Below, piece after piece: positions 9,028 to 18,187 of a stretch of 64,000 bases of DNA. The translations under genes were made by a program, and so were the position numbers. The stretch is from Mycobacterium xenopi (GTDB taxonomy: Bacteria; Actinomycetota; Actinomycetes; Mycobacteriales; Mycobacteriaceae), in NCBI RefSeq assembly GCF_009936235.1, contig NZ_AP022314.1:3720001-3784000 (forward strand). The letters are read 5' to 3'. Below the pieces are notes generated by a model. It was not told the origin of the DNA and made no database searches. It was given only the letters and a program-made list of their open reading frames with translations. Position 1 is the stretch's first letter. Each line of letters begins with the position of its first letter.

Positions 9028-10434
9028 TTACTTTGCGGCTTCCAGCAATTCTTCGAGCGACTCGGTCAGCAGCGACGGCAGCACCTCGACATCACTCATC
9101 GCTTCGCGGTCGGCGTTGATCCCGAAATAGAGCATGCCGTTGTAGGACGTCACGCCGATGGCTAGGACCTGGTTGTTCAGCAGCGGCGGAACGGCGTAGC
9201 TCTCCAGCAGTTTGGCCCCGGCAATATAGATCTGCGACTGCGCGCCGGGCGCGTTGGTGATCAGCAGGTTGAATACACGCGCCGGCAAACTGGTGGCGAC
9301 CCGAATACCCATGGCGTGCAAGGTAGGTGGCGCGAAGCCCGACAGTGTGACGATGCTGCGGGCGTCGACCAGGCTGGCGGCGGTCGGGTGCGACTCGGTG
9401 GCATGGGCGATCTGCGAAAGCCGCACCACGGCGTTGCTCTCGCCCACCGGCAAGTCGATCAGAAACGGTGTTACCTCGCCAATCGACTGTCCGGGACCGG
9501 GGACGTCGAATTTGTCCTCGGGGTAGACCGACATCGGCGCCATCGCGCGGATGGTCGCGGTCGGCGCCACCACCTCACCGCGGGACAGCAGCCAGTTACG
9601 CAGAGCGCCGGCGATCACGGCCAAAACCACATCGTTGACGTCGCAGTCGTAGCGCGCCCGCACCGTGCGGTAGTCCTCGAGTCGTCCCCGCGCGACCGTG
9701 AACCGTCGGCTGCGCGAAACCGGGGCGTTAAGCGGGCTGTTGGGCGCAGTGCCACGCGCGACCGTGAGCGCGAAGTTGAGCATTCGCCGGCCAACGTCGA
9801 TCAGCAAACCCGAATTGGTGATCGCCTCCGCGACACCGGAGGTGACAGCCTGCAGCTGAGCCCCGGGACGAGATAACCAGTCTGCGATGGCGCCGAAAAG
9901 CAGACGGGTGGTGCCGGGTTCGCGGCCAGGCACCCAAAAGTCCTCGGGTAACGGCGGCGGATGCCGCGTCCGGTCGGCGATGACGTGGCCGATCTCCAGT
10001 GCGTTCATGCCGTTGATCAGCGCTTGGTGCGACTTGGTGTAGAGCGCGATGCGGTTTTTGGTCAGCCCCTCGACCAGGTACATCTCCCACAGGGGTCGGG
10101 ACTTGTCCAACGGCCGCGCGGCCAGCCGTGCGATCAGCTCGTGCAGTTGTTCGTCACTGCCCGGCGACGGCAGCGCCGAGCGCCGAACGTGGTAGGTGAT
10201 GTCGAAGTCGCGGTCGTCGATCCAGACCGGCCTGGCCAGGTTCATCGTCACTTCGCGGACTTTTTGGCGGTAGCGCGGTATCTGCGGCAGCCGCTGCTCG
10301 ACGGTTTCCAGCAGCGTTTCATAGCTCAGCCCGGCGCGTGGCCGCCGCAGGATCGACAGCGAGCCGACATACATCGGCGTGGCGGTGTTCTCCAGCCGGT
10401 AGAAGGACGCGTCCGTGGTGGACAACCGCGTCAC
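9028..10434 (-). CDS. tgs3: WS/DGAT-family acyltransferase (Tgs3-like), intact
   Basis: Member of the wax ester synthase/diacylglycerol acyltransferase family that makes triacylglycerol in mycobacteria. The 468-residue protein covers the whole family fold, beginning STTDASFYRLEN and ending in LLTESLEELLEAAK. In H37Rv the region is split into Rv3233c and Rv3234c, while here it is one gene. The catalytic HHxxxDG position reads SHQALING (135-142), so the second histidine and the aspartate are replaced by Gln and Asn; activity is therefore doubtful. The start is a GTG at 10434. It is divergent from the Rv3235 homologue. Confidence 0.88.
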   Translation of the reverse strand: MTRLSTTDASFYRLENTATPMYVGSLSILRRPRAGLSYETLLETVEQRLPQIPRYRQKVREVTMNLARPVWIDDRDFDITYHVRRSALPSPGSDEQLHELIARLAARPLDKSRPLWEMYLVEGLTKNRIALYTKSHQALINGMNALEIGHVIADRTRHPPPLPEDFWVPGREPGTTRLLFGAIADWLSRPGAQLQAVTSGVAEAITNSGLLIDVGRRMLNFALTVARGTAPNSPLNAPVSRSRRFTVARGRLEDYRTVRARYDCDVNDVVLAVIAGALRNWLLSRGEVVAPTATIRAMAPMSVYPEDKFDVPGPGQSIGEVTPFLIDLPVGESNAVVRLSQIAHATESHPTAASLVDARSIVTLSGFAPPTLHAMGIRVATSLPARVFNLLITNAPGAQSQIYIAGAKLLESYAVPPLLNNQVLAIGVTSYNGMLYFGINADREAMSDVEVLPSLLTESLEELLEAAK

Positions 10435-10614
10435 AGCCCGCCCCCCTTGGTGTTTCGTGCAATTTGCTTACCGGTTGTCGCTCACCGTAACCGCGAGCCC
10501 GGGCGCTGTGGAGCGCGGGTGCACGGAAACGTCGGTTGTGCGAGGATGACCGCAGCTGTCTGCCACTCTCCAGCAGGCCCTTCTCCTGTCCGACCAAGTG
10601 CTGGAGGGTGCACA

Positions 10615-11124
10615 TTGACCGTCAACCTCAACCGCTGTGTTGCCGTCGTGCCCGTCGTCGACTACGAGCCGCCGCCGCGCGACGTCCAGCACTGTAGGCC
10701 GGCCTCGCAGACCGCGCTGCGACGTCCCAGCGCGCGGGCCCCGCGTCGAGCAGCCGGACATCACCGGACACCGGTCATCTCACCGGGGTTGCGGACCGCG
10801 GCCGATTTCGCCGACGCGGCACTGCGCCGCGTGCTCGAGGTCATCGACCGGCGACGGCCAGCGGCACAGCTGCGGCCGCTGCTGGCGGCCGGACTCGCCG
10901 AGTCGGTGCTCGCGCGAGGCCCTGGAGCGACCAGTCGCCATGGGGCGGCGGTGCTGCGCCGATTGCGGTTGCAAGCCGCCGGTCTGCACAACCCGCCCAG
11001 GGCGGCCGAGGTGTTCGGCACCTACAGCCGGGGCCACCGGATACACGCCATCGCCTGCCGGGTGGAACGACTGGCTGGTGCTGATGACAACCAGTGGCAG
11101 GTGGTCGCGTTGCATATCGGTTGA
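10615..11124 (+). CDS. Rv3235-family conserved protein
   Basis: Arg- and Pro-rich protein of 169 residues, homologous in position and C-terminal pattern to Rv3235 (DUF6459-like). The C-terminal half (AALRRVLEVIDRRRP, then VFGTYSRGHRIHAIACRVE and W-x7-G) is the conserved domain. The TTG at 10615 is chosen because GGAGGG lies 6 bases upstream; the frame is open further upstream inside the antisense tgs3-like gene, but that part has no support. Function is unknown. Confidence 0.7.
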   Translation: MTVNLNRCVAVVPVVDYEPPPRDVQHCRPASQTALRRPSARAPRRAAGHHRTPVISPGLRTAADFADAALRRVLEVIDRRRPAAQLRPLLAAGLAESVLARGPGATSRHGAAVLRRLRLQAAGLHNPPRAAEVFGTYSRGHRIHAIACRVERLAGADDNQWQVVALHIG

Positions 11125-11132
11125 CTGGCAAG

Positions 11133-12290
11133 CTATTTCGACGTGACAGCAACGAGCGGCACTGGGCCGCCAGTCAAACGCGCAACCACCGGACCCATGA
11201 TGGCCACGACGAACACGTACGACGTCGCCAGCGCGGCGGCACCGACGATCGACGAGCCGACGATGCCGATGATGATCAACGAAAACTCACCACGCGCGAT
11301 CAGCGCGGTGCCGGCGCGCAATTGCCCGCGACGGGCCACGCCCTCGCGCCGGGCTGCGAACATCCCTGTCGCCACCTTGGTCGCCGAGGTGACGACGGCC
11401 AAAGCCACCGCGACGGGAAGCATAGGCACGAGCTGCTGGGGGTCGATGGACAGGCCGATCCCGAGAAAGAAGATGGCGGCGAACAGGTCTCGCAGAGGTG
11501 TCAGCACCTTGCGGGCCCGGTCCGCGGTCTCACCCGTCAAGGTGAGGCCGACCAGGAATGCACCGACGGCGGCCGACGCGTGCACTGATTCGGCCAATGC
11601 CGCCACCATCAGGGTGATCCCGAGGACCCGCAACACCAGCTGCTCGGAGTCGGGGTGAGTCACCAGCCGCCCGAAATGGTGGCCCCAGCGGTACGACGCG
11701 GTGAATGCCGCACTCAAGGCGGTGATCGCGGCGACCATGCCGGCGAGCGCGTGAAACCACCGGCCGCCGGAGGCCAGGACCGCGAACAACGGAAGGTATC
11801 CCGCCATCGCGAAGTCCTCCAGAACCAGCACGGCCAGCACGGCTGGGGTTTCGCGGTTCCCGATCCGGTGCAAATCCTCCAGGAGCCGGGCGATCACGCC
11901 TGACGAAGACACATAGGTGACGCCGGCCATGGCCAGAATCCCGATGCCGTCGAGTCCGAGCACCCAGCCGGTCAGCGCGCCGGGGGTGGCGTTGAGAACG
12001 GCGTCGACCGCAGCGGATGGCAGATGGCGTCGCAGGCTGCTGGCGAATTCCACCGCCGAGAACTCCAGCCCCAAGGTGAGCAACAGCAGCACCACACCGA
12101 TCGGCGCGCCCGTGCTGATGAACTGGCCGGCCGCCGGCACCGGCGCGAACCCGCCGTTCCCAAGCGCCAAGCCGGCAAGTAGGTACACCGGAATCGGTGA
12201 GAGCGCATATCGACGCGCCAACGCTCCCAGCAAAGCGAGGGCAGTGAGCAGGGCGCCGAGTTGCAACAGCAGCGGCACCGGAATCTGCAC
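11133..12290 (-). CDS. Monovalent cation/proton antiporter, CPA2/KefB type (Rv3236c-like)
   Basis: Integral membrane antiporter of the CPA2 family exchanging K+ or Na+ for protons. About 12 hydrophobic segments fill the protein (LLLQLGALLTALALLGALA, IGVVLLLLTLGLEFSAVEF, GAFLVGLTL and others). An upstream start at 12353 would lie inside the preceding gene, so I chose the GTG at 12290. It follows the upstream stop by 4 bases and gives 385 residues, the length I recall for Rv3236c. It is paired with a TrkA-C regulatory subunit gene immediately upstream, like KhtT-KhtU of Bacillus. Confidence 0.88.
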   Translation of the reverse strand: MQIPVPLLLQLGALLTALALLGALARRYALSPIPVYLLAGLALGNGGFAPVPAAGQFISTGAPIGVVLLLLTLGLEFSAVEFASSLRRHLPSAAVDAVLNATPGALTGWVLGLDGIGILAMAGVTYVSSSGVIARLLEDLHRIGNRETPAVLAVLVLEDFAMAGYLPLFAVLASGGRWFHALAGMVAAITALSAAFTASYRWGHHFGRLVTHPDSEQLVLRVLGITLMVAALAESVHASAAVGAFLVGLTLTGETADRARKVLTPLRDLFAAIFFLGIGLSIDPQQLVPMLPVAVALAVVTSATKVATGMFAARREGVARRGQLRAGTALIARGEFSLIIIGIVGSSIVGAAALATSYVFVVAIMGPVVARLTGGPVPLVAVTSK

Positions 12291-12294
12291 GGGC

Positions 12295-12777
12295 TCAGCC
12301 CTTGTCAACGATCTGCTGGACCCCGGCGATACCGTCCTTGGTACCGATGACAATCAAGACGTCGTCAGCGCGCAGGATTTCCGAGGGCCCCGGTGATGCG
12401 AGGACCTGCTCATTGCGCACGATCGCCACGATCGACGCACCGGTGCGGGTGCGGGCCCGGGTGTCACCGAGGGGTCGGCCGACGAACGGGCTTTCCGGCG
12501 GGATCCGGACTTGACCTGTTTCCAGACCGGGTATTTCCCGGGTCAGCTCGGTAAACCGTTCGGCAATCCGGGGGGCGCCGAGAATCTGGGCTACCGTGTC
12601 GGCTTCCTCGTCGGTGAGACGGAAGACGGGCCTGGCCTGGTCAGGGTCCTCGGGGCCGTATAAGACGATCTCGAAGTCGCCGCTGCGCCGGGCGATGATC
12701 CCGATCCGGTCACCTTCGTGGCTTGCGAACTCGTAGCGCAGGCCCACCCCGGGCAGCAACACCTCCTTGACATCCAT
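12295..12777 (-). CDS. TrkA-C (RCK-C) domain regulatory subunit of the antiporter (Rv3237c-like)
   Basis: Cytosolic protein of 160 residues. The C-terminal half (FVGRPLGDTRARTRTGASIVAI through DDVLIVIGTKDG) is an RCK-C/TrkA-C ligand-binding domain. The N-terminal half resembles KhtT-type subunits that gate K+/H+ antiporters. It lies 4 bases before the antiporter start, so the two are translationally coupled and probably form one complex. The start is ATG, with an internal SD-like AAGGAGG just downstream that is not used. Confidence 0.88.
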   Translation of the reverse strand: MDVKEVLLPGVGLRYEFASHEGDRIGIIARRSGDFEIVLYGPEDPDQARPVFRLTDEEADTVAQILGAPRIAERFTELTREIPGLETGQVRIPPESPFVGRPLGDTRARTRTGASIVAIVRNEQVLASPGPSEILRADDVLIVIGTKDGIAGVQQIVDKG

Positions 12778-12781
12778 GCCG

Positions 12782-13570
12782 TCAATACTTGACGAAAAGT
12801 CGGGGCGATGCCGCGATTTCGGTTGACGGCTTTACGAACACGCGACCAACCGCGAAGATCCCGCGCTGCGGGAAGTAGAAGTCGGCCATGCGCGCCTGCT
12901 CGGCGAGCGGCCCGACCGGGCCGAGGTCTTCACCTTCGACGACCGCGCGGCTAGCGCTGACATACCAGATCCGCAGCGGATTGGCATCGAAGTGCTGACC
13001 ATTGGAGGTCTGGCCGCTCAGCCCGACCTTGCCGACCCCCAGAATCGGCCCCGCCAGATGCCCCATCAGCGAAAGCACGGGACGCGACCGCCATAACAGG
13101 GTCGGCATCAGCGAACCGACCAGACTCATCGCCCGCGTCACCGGCGTGGAGCCGAGGTCAATCGTCCAGTCCACCGCGGCATCGTCACAGGTGTGAATCC
13201 GCAGCCGCCGCGGCCCCTCCCAGTCAAGCCCGATCGACGTGACCCGAATGCGCTGCACGTCGGCGCCGAAATAGCGGCTGCAGGCGACCTCGCTCGGCGT
13301 CGATTCGTAGAACGTCCAGCTGCCGTCCGGATATCGATGCCAGATCGATGTGAAGGCCGCGCCGATCGAGGACGCGGTCCACCGGCGTAAACCAAGCACG
13401 TGCCCGGAGCGGAAAGGCAAACCCATGACTCCGTACCCGGAAACCCGCTCGCAGCTTGCCGCGGGCAGTGTTGGATGGTCCTCGGCGTGCCGGGCGAAAT
13501 CCGACGGCTGCCTGGTCGTGCGGTGCAGTGTCATGCAGACAATGCTGGCCGTCTCGTGCGCTGTGCACAT
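12782..13570 (-). CDS. Conserved mycobacterial protein of unknown function
   Basis: A 262-residue soluble protein that I do not recognise. It has aromatic-rich strands (SIWHRYPDGSWTFYES, DFYFPQRGIFAVGRVFV) suggesting a beta-rich fold, and no signal peptide or catalytic motif. An alternative ATG at 13534 gives 250 residues beginning MTLHRTTRQ. It starts 36 bases after secA1 ends and stops 4 bases before the antiporter subunit gene, so it sits in that operon. In H37Rv this interval holds Rv3238c and Rv3239c, which are membrane proteins unlike this one. Confidence 0.65.
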   Translation of the reverse strand: MCTAHETASIVCMTLHRTTRQPSDFARHAEDHPTLPAASCERVSGYGVMGLPFRSGHVLGLRRWTASSIGAAFTSIWHRYPDGSWTFYESTPSEVACSRYFGADVQRIRVTSIGLDWEGPRRLRIHTCDDAAVDWTIDLGSTPVTRAMSLVGSLMPTLLWRSRPVLSLMGHLAGPILGVGKVGLSGQTSNGQHFDANPLRIWYVSASRAVVEGEDLGPVGPLAEQARMADFYFPQRGIFAVGRVFVKPSTEIAASPRLFVKY

Positions 13571-13606
13571 GAGGCGTTTGCCTCAAATTCTGGGTGCGAC
13601 GAGCGC

Positions 13607-16438
13607 TTAGCGCTTCTTGGCCGATTTCGGCGGCTTAGGCCCGCGACCTTGCCGGCGCGCAGCTTCGCGCCGTTCGCGTCGACTGGCGCCGGCGGGCACT
13701 CCGGCCGGTGTCTTTTGTGCCCCGCCGTTGCGTTGCACCTGGGCCGATCCATCCTCGGCTGGGCCGGAATAGGTCAGCGCACGCGACTCGTTCTCGATGC
13801 CCTTGGCGCGCAAGGCATTCGGTGTCGCCTGACGAGCCGCGGCGCCAACCCGCTGCTGCGCGCTGGCCGCGGCGGCGGTAGCGAATTCTGCCAGCTCGTC
13901 CTCGCTCGCCGCCGGTGCGGTCTCGGGAGCCGGTGCGGCCTCCACGGCCACGTTGAACAAGAAGCCCACCGACTCCTCTTTCAGGCCGTCGAGCATTGCA
14001 ACGAACATGTCGTAGCCCTCGCGCTGGTATTCCACCAGCGGATCGCGTTGCGCCATCGCGCGCAAGCCGATGCCCTCCTTGAGATAGTCCATCTCGTAGA
14101 GGTGCTCGCGCCACTTGCGGTCGATGACGTTGAGCAGCACGCTACGTTCCAGCTCGCGCATCGCGCCGTCACCGGCAAGCGCCTCGATCTCGGCTTCCCT
14201 TGCGGCATAAGCTCTTTCAGCGTCTTTGAGCAACGCGTCGAGCAGCTCTTCGCGGGTGAGCTCACCGGGTTCGCCGACCGCGTCGGGGTTGAACAACTCC
14301 CGGTAGTCGATGCCAACCGGGTAGAGGGTCTTCAACGCATCCCAGAGCTTGTCCAGATCCCAGTCTTCGGCGTAGCCCTCGGCCGTCGCGCCGTTGACGT
14401 AGGCGGTGACCACGTCGCGCACCATCGACAACGCCTGCTCCTTGAGGTTTTCCCCCTCGAGGATGCGGCGGCGCTCCTCGTAGATGACCTTGCGCTGCTG
14501 GTTCATCACCTCGTCGTATTTGAGGACGTTCTTGCGCACTTCGAAGTTCTGCTGTTCGACCTGGGTTTGCGCGCTCTTGATCGCGCGGGTCACCATCTTG
14601 GCTTCGATCGGCACGTCGTCGGGCAGGTTGAGCCGGTTTAGCAGCGATTCCAGCGCCGCGCCGTTGAAGCGACGCATCAGCTCGTCGCCCAGCGACAGGT
14701 AGAACCGCGACTCGCCGGGGTCACCCTGGCGGCCGGAACGCCCACGCAGCTGGTTGTCGATGCGCCGGGCCTCGTGGCGCTCGGTGCCCAGCACATACAG
14801 GCCACCGGCCTCGATCACTTCCTTGGCTTCCGCGGCGGCTTCGGCCTTGACGATGGGCAGTTCCTCATGCCAGGCCTGCTCGTATTCGTCCGGTGTTTCG
14901 ACCGGGTCGAGGCCGCGCTCGCGTAGCCGTTTGTCGGTGAGGAAGTCGACGTTGCCGCCCAGCACGATGTCGGTGCCGCGGCCGGCCATGTTGGTGGCGA
15001 CGGTGACCGCGCCGCGCCGGCCGGCCTCGGCGATGATGCCCGCCTCCTGCTCGTGGTATTTGGCGTTGAGCACGTTGTGCGGGATGCCCCGCTTGGTGAG
15101 CAGCCGTGACAGATACTCGGATTTCTCGACGCTGGTGGTGCCGATCAGCACCGGCTGGCCCTTCTCGTAGCGCTCAGCGACGTCGTCGACGACCGCGAGG
15201 TATTTCGCTTCCTCGGTCTTGTAGATCAGGTCGGACTGGTCGGTGCGGATCATCGGCTTATTGGTCGGGATGCTGACCACGCCGAGCTTGTAGATCTCGT
15301 GCAGCTCGGCTGCCTCGGTTTGGGCGGTGCCGGTCATGCCGGCCAGCTTTTCGTAGAGCCGGAAGTAGTTCTGCAGTGTGATCGTGGCCAGTGTCTGGTT
15401 TTCGGCCTTGATCTCGACGTGCTCCTTGGCCTCGATGGCCTGGTGCATGCCCTCGTTGTAGCGGCGGCCGTACAGCACCCGGCCGGTGAACTCGTCGACA
15501 ATGAGCACCTCGCCGTTGCGGACGATGTAGTCCTTGTCGCGGTGGAACAGCTCCTTGGCTTTCAGCGCGTTGTTGAGGTAGCTGACCAGCGGCGAATTGG
15601 CCGCCTCATACAGGTTGTCGATGCCGAGCTGGTCTTCGACGAATTCCACGCCGAGCTCATGCACCCCGACCGTGCGCTTGCGCAGGTCGACCTCGTAGTG
15701 CACGTCCTTTTCCATCAGCGGCGCGATGCGGGCGAACTCGGTGTACCAGTTGGTGCCGCCTTCTGCGGGACCGGAGATGATCAGCGGGGTGCGGGCCTCG
15801 TCGATCAGGATGGAGTCGACCTCGTCGACGATGGCGTAGTGATGTCCGCGCTGGACGCACTCCTCCAGCGAATGGGCCATGTTGTCGCGCAGGTAGTCGA
15901 ACCCGAACTCGTTGTTGGTGCCGTAGGTAATGTCTGCGGCGTAGGCCGCGCGGCGCTCGTCGGGTGACATCTGCGCGAGGATCACGCCGACGTCAAGGCC
16001 CAGGAAACGGTGCACGCGGCCCATCCACTCGCTGTCGCGTTTGGCCAGGTAGTCGTTGACGGTGACGATGTGGACACCCTTGCCGCCGATCGCGTTGAGA
16101 TAGGCCGGCAGCACCGAGGTCAGCGTCTTGCCTTCACCGGTTTTCATCTCGGCGACGTTGCCGAAGTGCAGCGCGGCGGCGCCCATCACCTGCACATGGA
16201 AGGGACGCTGGTCGAGTACTCGCCAGGCTGCCTCGCGGGCCACGGCGAACGCCTCGGGCAGCAGGTCATCGAGGCTTTCCCCGTCGGCGTGGCGCTTCTT
16301 GAACTCGTCGGTCTTGGCCCGCAGCTCGGCGTCGGTGAGCTTGGCGACGTCGTCGGACAATGAGTCGACATAGTCGGCGACCCGCGCCAGGCGCTTGACC
16401 ATGCGACCTTCACCAAGGCGCAGCAACTTCGACAGCAC
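13607..16438 (-). CDS. secA1: Preprotein translocase ATPase SecA1
   Basis: Essential motor ATPase of the general secretion pathway, pushing unfolded preproteins through SecYEG. The 943-residue protein has Walker A (MKTGEGKT), the DEAD-type Walker B (IVDEVDSILIDEART), the cross-linking and scaffold regions, and the helicase-2 motif (GTDIVLGG, GRSGRQGDPGESRF). The basic C-terminal tail lacks the zinc-binding cysteines of E. coli SecA, as is usual for mycobacterial SecA1. The start is a GTG at 16438. It is followed on the same strand by an unknown gene and the antiporter pair. Confidence 0.96.
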   Translation of the reverse strand: MLSKLLRLGEGRMVKRLARVADYVDSLSDDVAKLTDAELRAKTDEFKKRHADGESLDDLLPEAFAVAREAAWRVLDQRPFHVQVMGAAALHFGNVAEMKTGEGKTLTSVLPAYLNAIGGKGVHIVTVNDYLAKRDSEWMGRVHRFLGLDVGVILAQMSPDERRAAYAADITYGTNNEFGFDYLRDNMAHSLEECVQRGHHYAIVDEVDSILIDEARTPLIISGPAEGGTNWYTEFARIAPLMEKDVHYEVDLRKRTVGVHELGVEFVEDQLGIDNLYEAANSPLVSYLNNALKAKELFHRDKDYIVRNGEVLIVDEFTGRVLYGRRYNEGMHQAIEAKEHVEIKAENQTLATITLQNYFRLYEKLAGMTGTAQTEAAELHEIYKLGVVSIPTNKPMIRTDQSDLIYKTEEAKYLAVVDDVAERYEKGQPVLIGTTSVEKSEYLSRLLTKRGIPHNVLNAKYHEQEAGIIAEAGRRGAVTVATNMAGRGTDIVLGGNVDFLTDKRLRERGLDPVETPDEYEQAWHEELPIVKAEAAAEAKEVIEAGGLYVLGTERHEARRIDNQLRGRSGRQGDPGESRFYLSLGDELMRRFNGAALESLLNRLNLPDDVPIEAKMVTRAIKSAQTQVEQQNFEVRKNVLKYDEVMNQQRKVIYEERRRILEGENLKEQALSMVRDVVTAYVNGATAEGYAEDWDLDKLWDALKTLYPVGIDYRELFNPDAVGEPGELTREELLDALLKDAERAYAAREAEIEALAGDGAMRELERSVLLNVIDRKWREHLYEMDYLKEGIGLRAMAQRDPLVEYQREGYDMFVAMLDGLKEESVGFLFNVAVEAAPAPETAPAASEDELAEFATAAAASAQQRVGAAARQATPNALRAKGIENESRALTYSGPAEDGSAQVQRNGGAQKTPAGVPAGASRRERREAARRQGRGPKPPKSAKKR

Positions 16439-16514
16439 AGCTAGGTCCCCTGTGGGTAGACGGAGTCTTCGGCGTACTCCATCGTAGGGGACGAACCGGC
16501 GCGCACCCCGCTCG

Positions 16515-17189
16515 TCAAGCCAGCCGGATCAGGCCGTAGTCGTAGCCATGGCGTCGGTAGACGACCGACGGCTTTTCGGTCTCCTTGTCGTAGAACAAAA
16601 AGAAGTCGTGGCCGACAAGTTCCATCTCATAGAGTGCGTCATCCACCGACATCGGCTTGGCCGGGTGCTCCTTGACGCGCACGATGCGACCCGGCTCGTG
16701 GTCGGTGACCGGACCGCCGTGCGTGTGCGGTTCCGTGTCCTCGGGGCTGAACGCGGTGTCGGGCGGCGCCGCCGCAGCAGCCTCACATAGGGAAATGGGG
16801 GTCTTGTCGCCGTAGTGGACTTTGCGCCGGTCCTTGACGCGCCGCAGCCGGTTCTCCAGCTTGTCCACCGCGGTTTCGAACGCGGCGTAAAAACTGTTTG
16901 CACAGGCCTCGGCCCGCTTCACCGGCCCGCGCCCACGGGCGGTGATTTCGACCCGTTGACACGATTTGCGCTGACGTCGGTTGGGTGCGTGTTTGAGTTC
17001 GACGTCGAAAAGGTAGATGGAGCGATCGAACCGCTCCAGGCGGGCGAGTTTCTGCGAGACATAGACGCGGTAGTGGTCGGGGATCTCGACGTTGCGGCCC
17101 TTGACGACAACCTCAGCGCGAGGTGTCGGTTCGGCCTGCTCGTCGGTGTCTGCCAGTAGGTGGTCGTAATCCACGGTTTGCCTTGACAT
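16515..17189 (-). CDS. hpf: Long-form ribosome hibernation promoting factor
   Basis: Binds the 30S decoding site and drives ribosome dimerisation or protection in stationary phase and stress. The N-terminal HPF/YfiA domain runs from VVVKGRNVEIPDHYRVYV to about VDKLENRLRRVKDRR. A linker follows, and the C-terminal dimerisation domain contains KPMSVDDALYEMELVGHDFFLFYDKE. I chose the ATG at 17189 (M-S-R-Q-T-V-D-Y, 224 residues); a GTG at 17219 is an alternative. It corresponds to Rv3241c/MSMEG_1878. The gene is upstream of secA1 on the same strand, 76 bases away. Confidence 0.92.
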   Translation of the reverse strand: MSRQTVDYDHLLADTDEQAEPTPRAEVVVKGRNVEIPDHYRVYVSQKLARLERFDRSIYLFDVELKHAPNRRQRKSCQRVEITARGRGPVKRAEACANSFYAAFETAVDKLENRLRRVKDRRKVHYGDKTPISLCEAAAAAPPDTAFSPEDTEPHTHGGPVTDHEPGRIVRVKEHPAKPMSVDDALYEMELVGHDFFLFYDKETEKPSVVYRRHGYDYGLIRLA

Positions 17190-17370
17190 TCCTGACAACT
17201 CGTTTCTCTCGCGTCGCACGCGTTCGCGTGCCCGGCTCTCACGTGTGCGCCGACGGGGTATCGAGGTCTCACGCAGGCCGCCCGCCGGTGCAAGGGTGTC
17301 GAGAACTCACCTCCTACCGTTGTCGGCGAAGTGGCGCCCGGATATCTGGCTTCTAGCCGCCGCCGTGAGG

Positions 17371-17454
17371 TGTTCACGGATGCTTGACCCGACGGTAGCC
17401 CGTGTTCACGCCGAAGTGCCAGTACTTTTGTCGAGCTGTTCCGAGTTGTTCACG
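17371..17454 (+). repeat. Three direct copies of TGTTCACG upstream of hpf
   Basis: TGTTCACG occurs at 17371-17378, 17403-17410 and 17447-17454, with spacings of 32 and 44 bases (about three and four helical turns). The array lies in the 272-base gap between the comF-type gene and hpf, where the hpf promoter must be. It may be a set of regulator half-sites; the regulator is not identified. Confidence 0.4.
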
Positions 17455-17461
17455 ATCGCGG

Positions 17462-18100
17462 TCAAGCCGCGGCGATCGTTAGCACACCCGCGATCCTGCT
17501 GCCCACCGTTTGCAGGACACGGACCGACTCGCGCGCGGTCGTCCCGGTGGTGACGATGTCGTCGACCAGCAGCACCTCGACGCCGGGTGGCAGTGGCTGA
17601 CGCCGAAGCTGCACGCGGCCAGCGATATTGCGCTCACGCGCGGTGCCGCTCAACCCCGCCGAATCGCGCGCTAATTCCTTCATCCGCAACGCCTGGACCA
17701 CCGTGATGTCGGGATGGCCGGCGACGGCGATAGTTGCCATGCGGGCGACGGGATCACCGCCGCGCCGACGCGCCGCCGACTTGCGTGTCGGCGCGGGCAC
17801 GATCGTCAATGGCGTCTCGAGCATGCCCCAGGTGAGCAGCCGATGCAGTCCAACGGCCAGCGCGTGCGCCAACGGTTGCACCAGGTCGGTGCGGCCGTGC
17901 TCCTTCATCGCCACGATCGCCTGCCGTCGCGCACCGGCGTAGCGGCCTAGCGCGAACACCGGGACCTGCGGGTCGACGCGCGGGCTCACCACATGCGGCG
18001 CGTCGGGGGCAACCTCCAGCTCCTTCGCGCACGTTTCACACCAGCGGGTTTTCGGCGCGCCACAGCCGCCGCATTCGAGCGGGAGGACGAGATCAAGCAT
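17462..18100 (-). CDS. ComF/GntX-type phosphoribosyltransferase-fold protein (Rv3242c-like)
   Basis: A 212-residue protein with an N-terminal four-cysteine zinc ribbon (CGGCGAPKTRWCETC) and a C-terminal type I phosphoribosyltransferase fold with the PRPP loop VLLVDDIVTTGTTARE. ComF proteins take part in DNA uptake or processing in other bacteria; the mycobacterial role and substrate are not established. The start is the ATG at 18100. The next gene upstream on this strand is the presumed immunity gene of the esx/CpnT-like locus, 87 bases away. Confidence 0.87.
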   Translation of the reverse strand: MLDLVLPLECGGCGAPKTRWCETCAKELEVAPDAPHVVSPRVDPQVPVFALGRYAGARRQAIVAMKEHGRTDLVQPLAHALAVGLHRLLTWGMLETPLTIVPAPTRKSAARRRGGDPVARMATIAVAGHPDITVVQALRMKELARDSAGLSGTARERNIAGRVQLRRQPLPPGVEVLLVDDIVTTGTTARESVRVLQTVGSRIAGVLTIAAA

Positions 18101-18187
18101 GGGTGAATTGTGGCGATAAGGGGTAACAACAAGTGCGTACCAGGTTTGGGATCACGAGATAAAAGGCCCGCGCGGAGAAGGGTCCGA

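Noticed and set aside
13571..13584. Hairpin GAGGC-gttt-GCCTC after secA1 as a terminator
   Set aside because: The stem is only 5 base pairs, ends directly at a possible start codon and has no U-tract. The genes appear co-transcribed.
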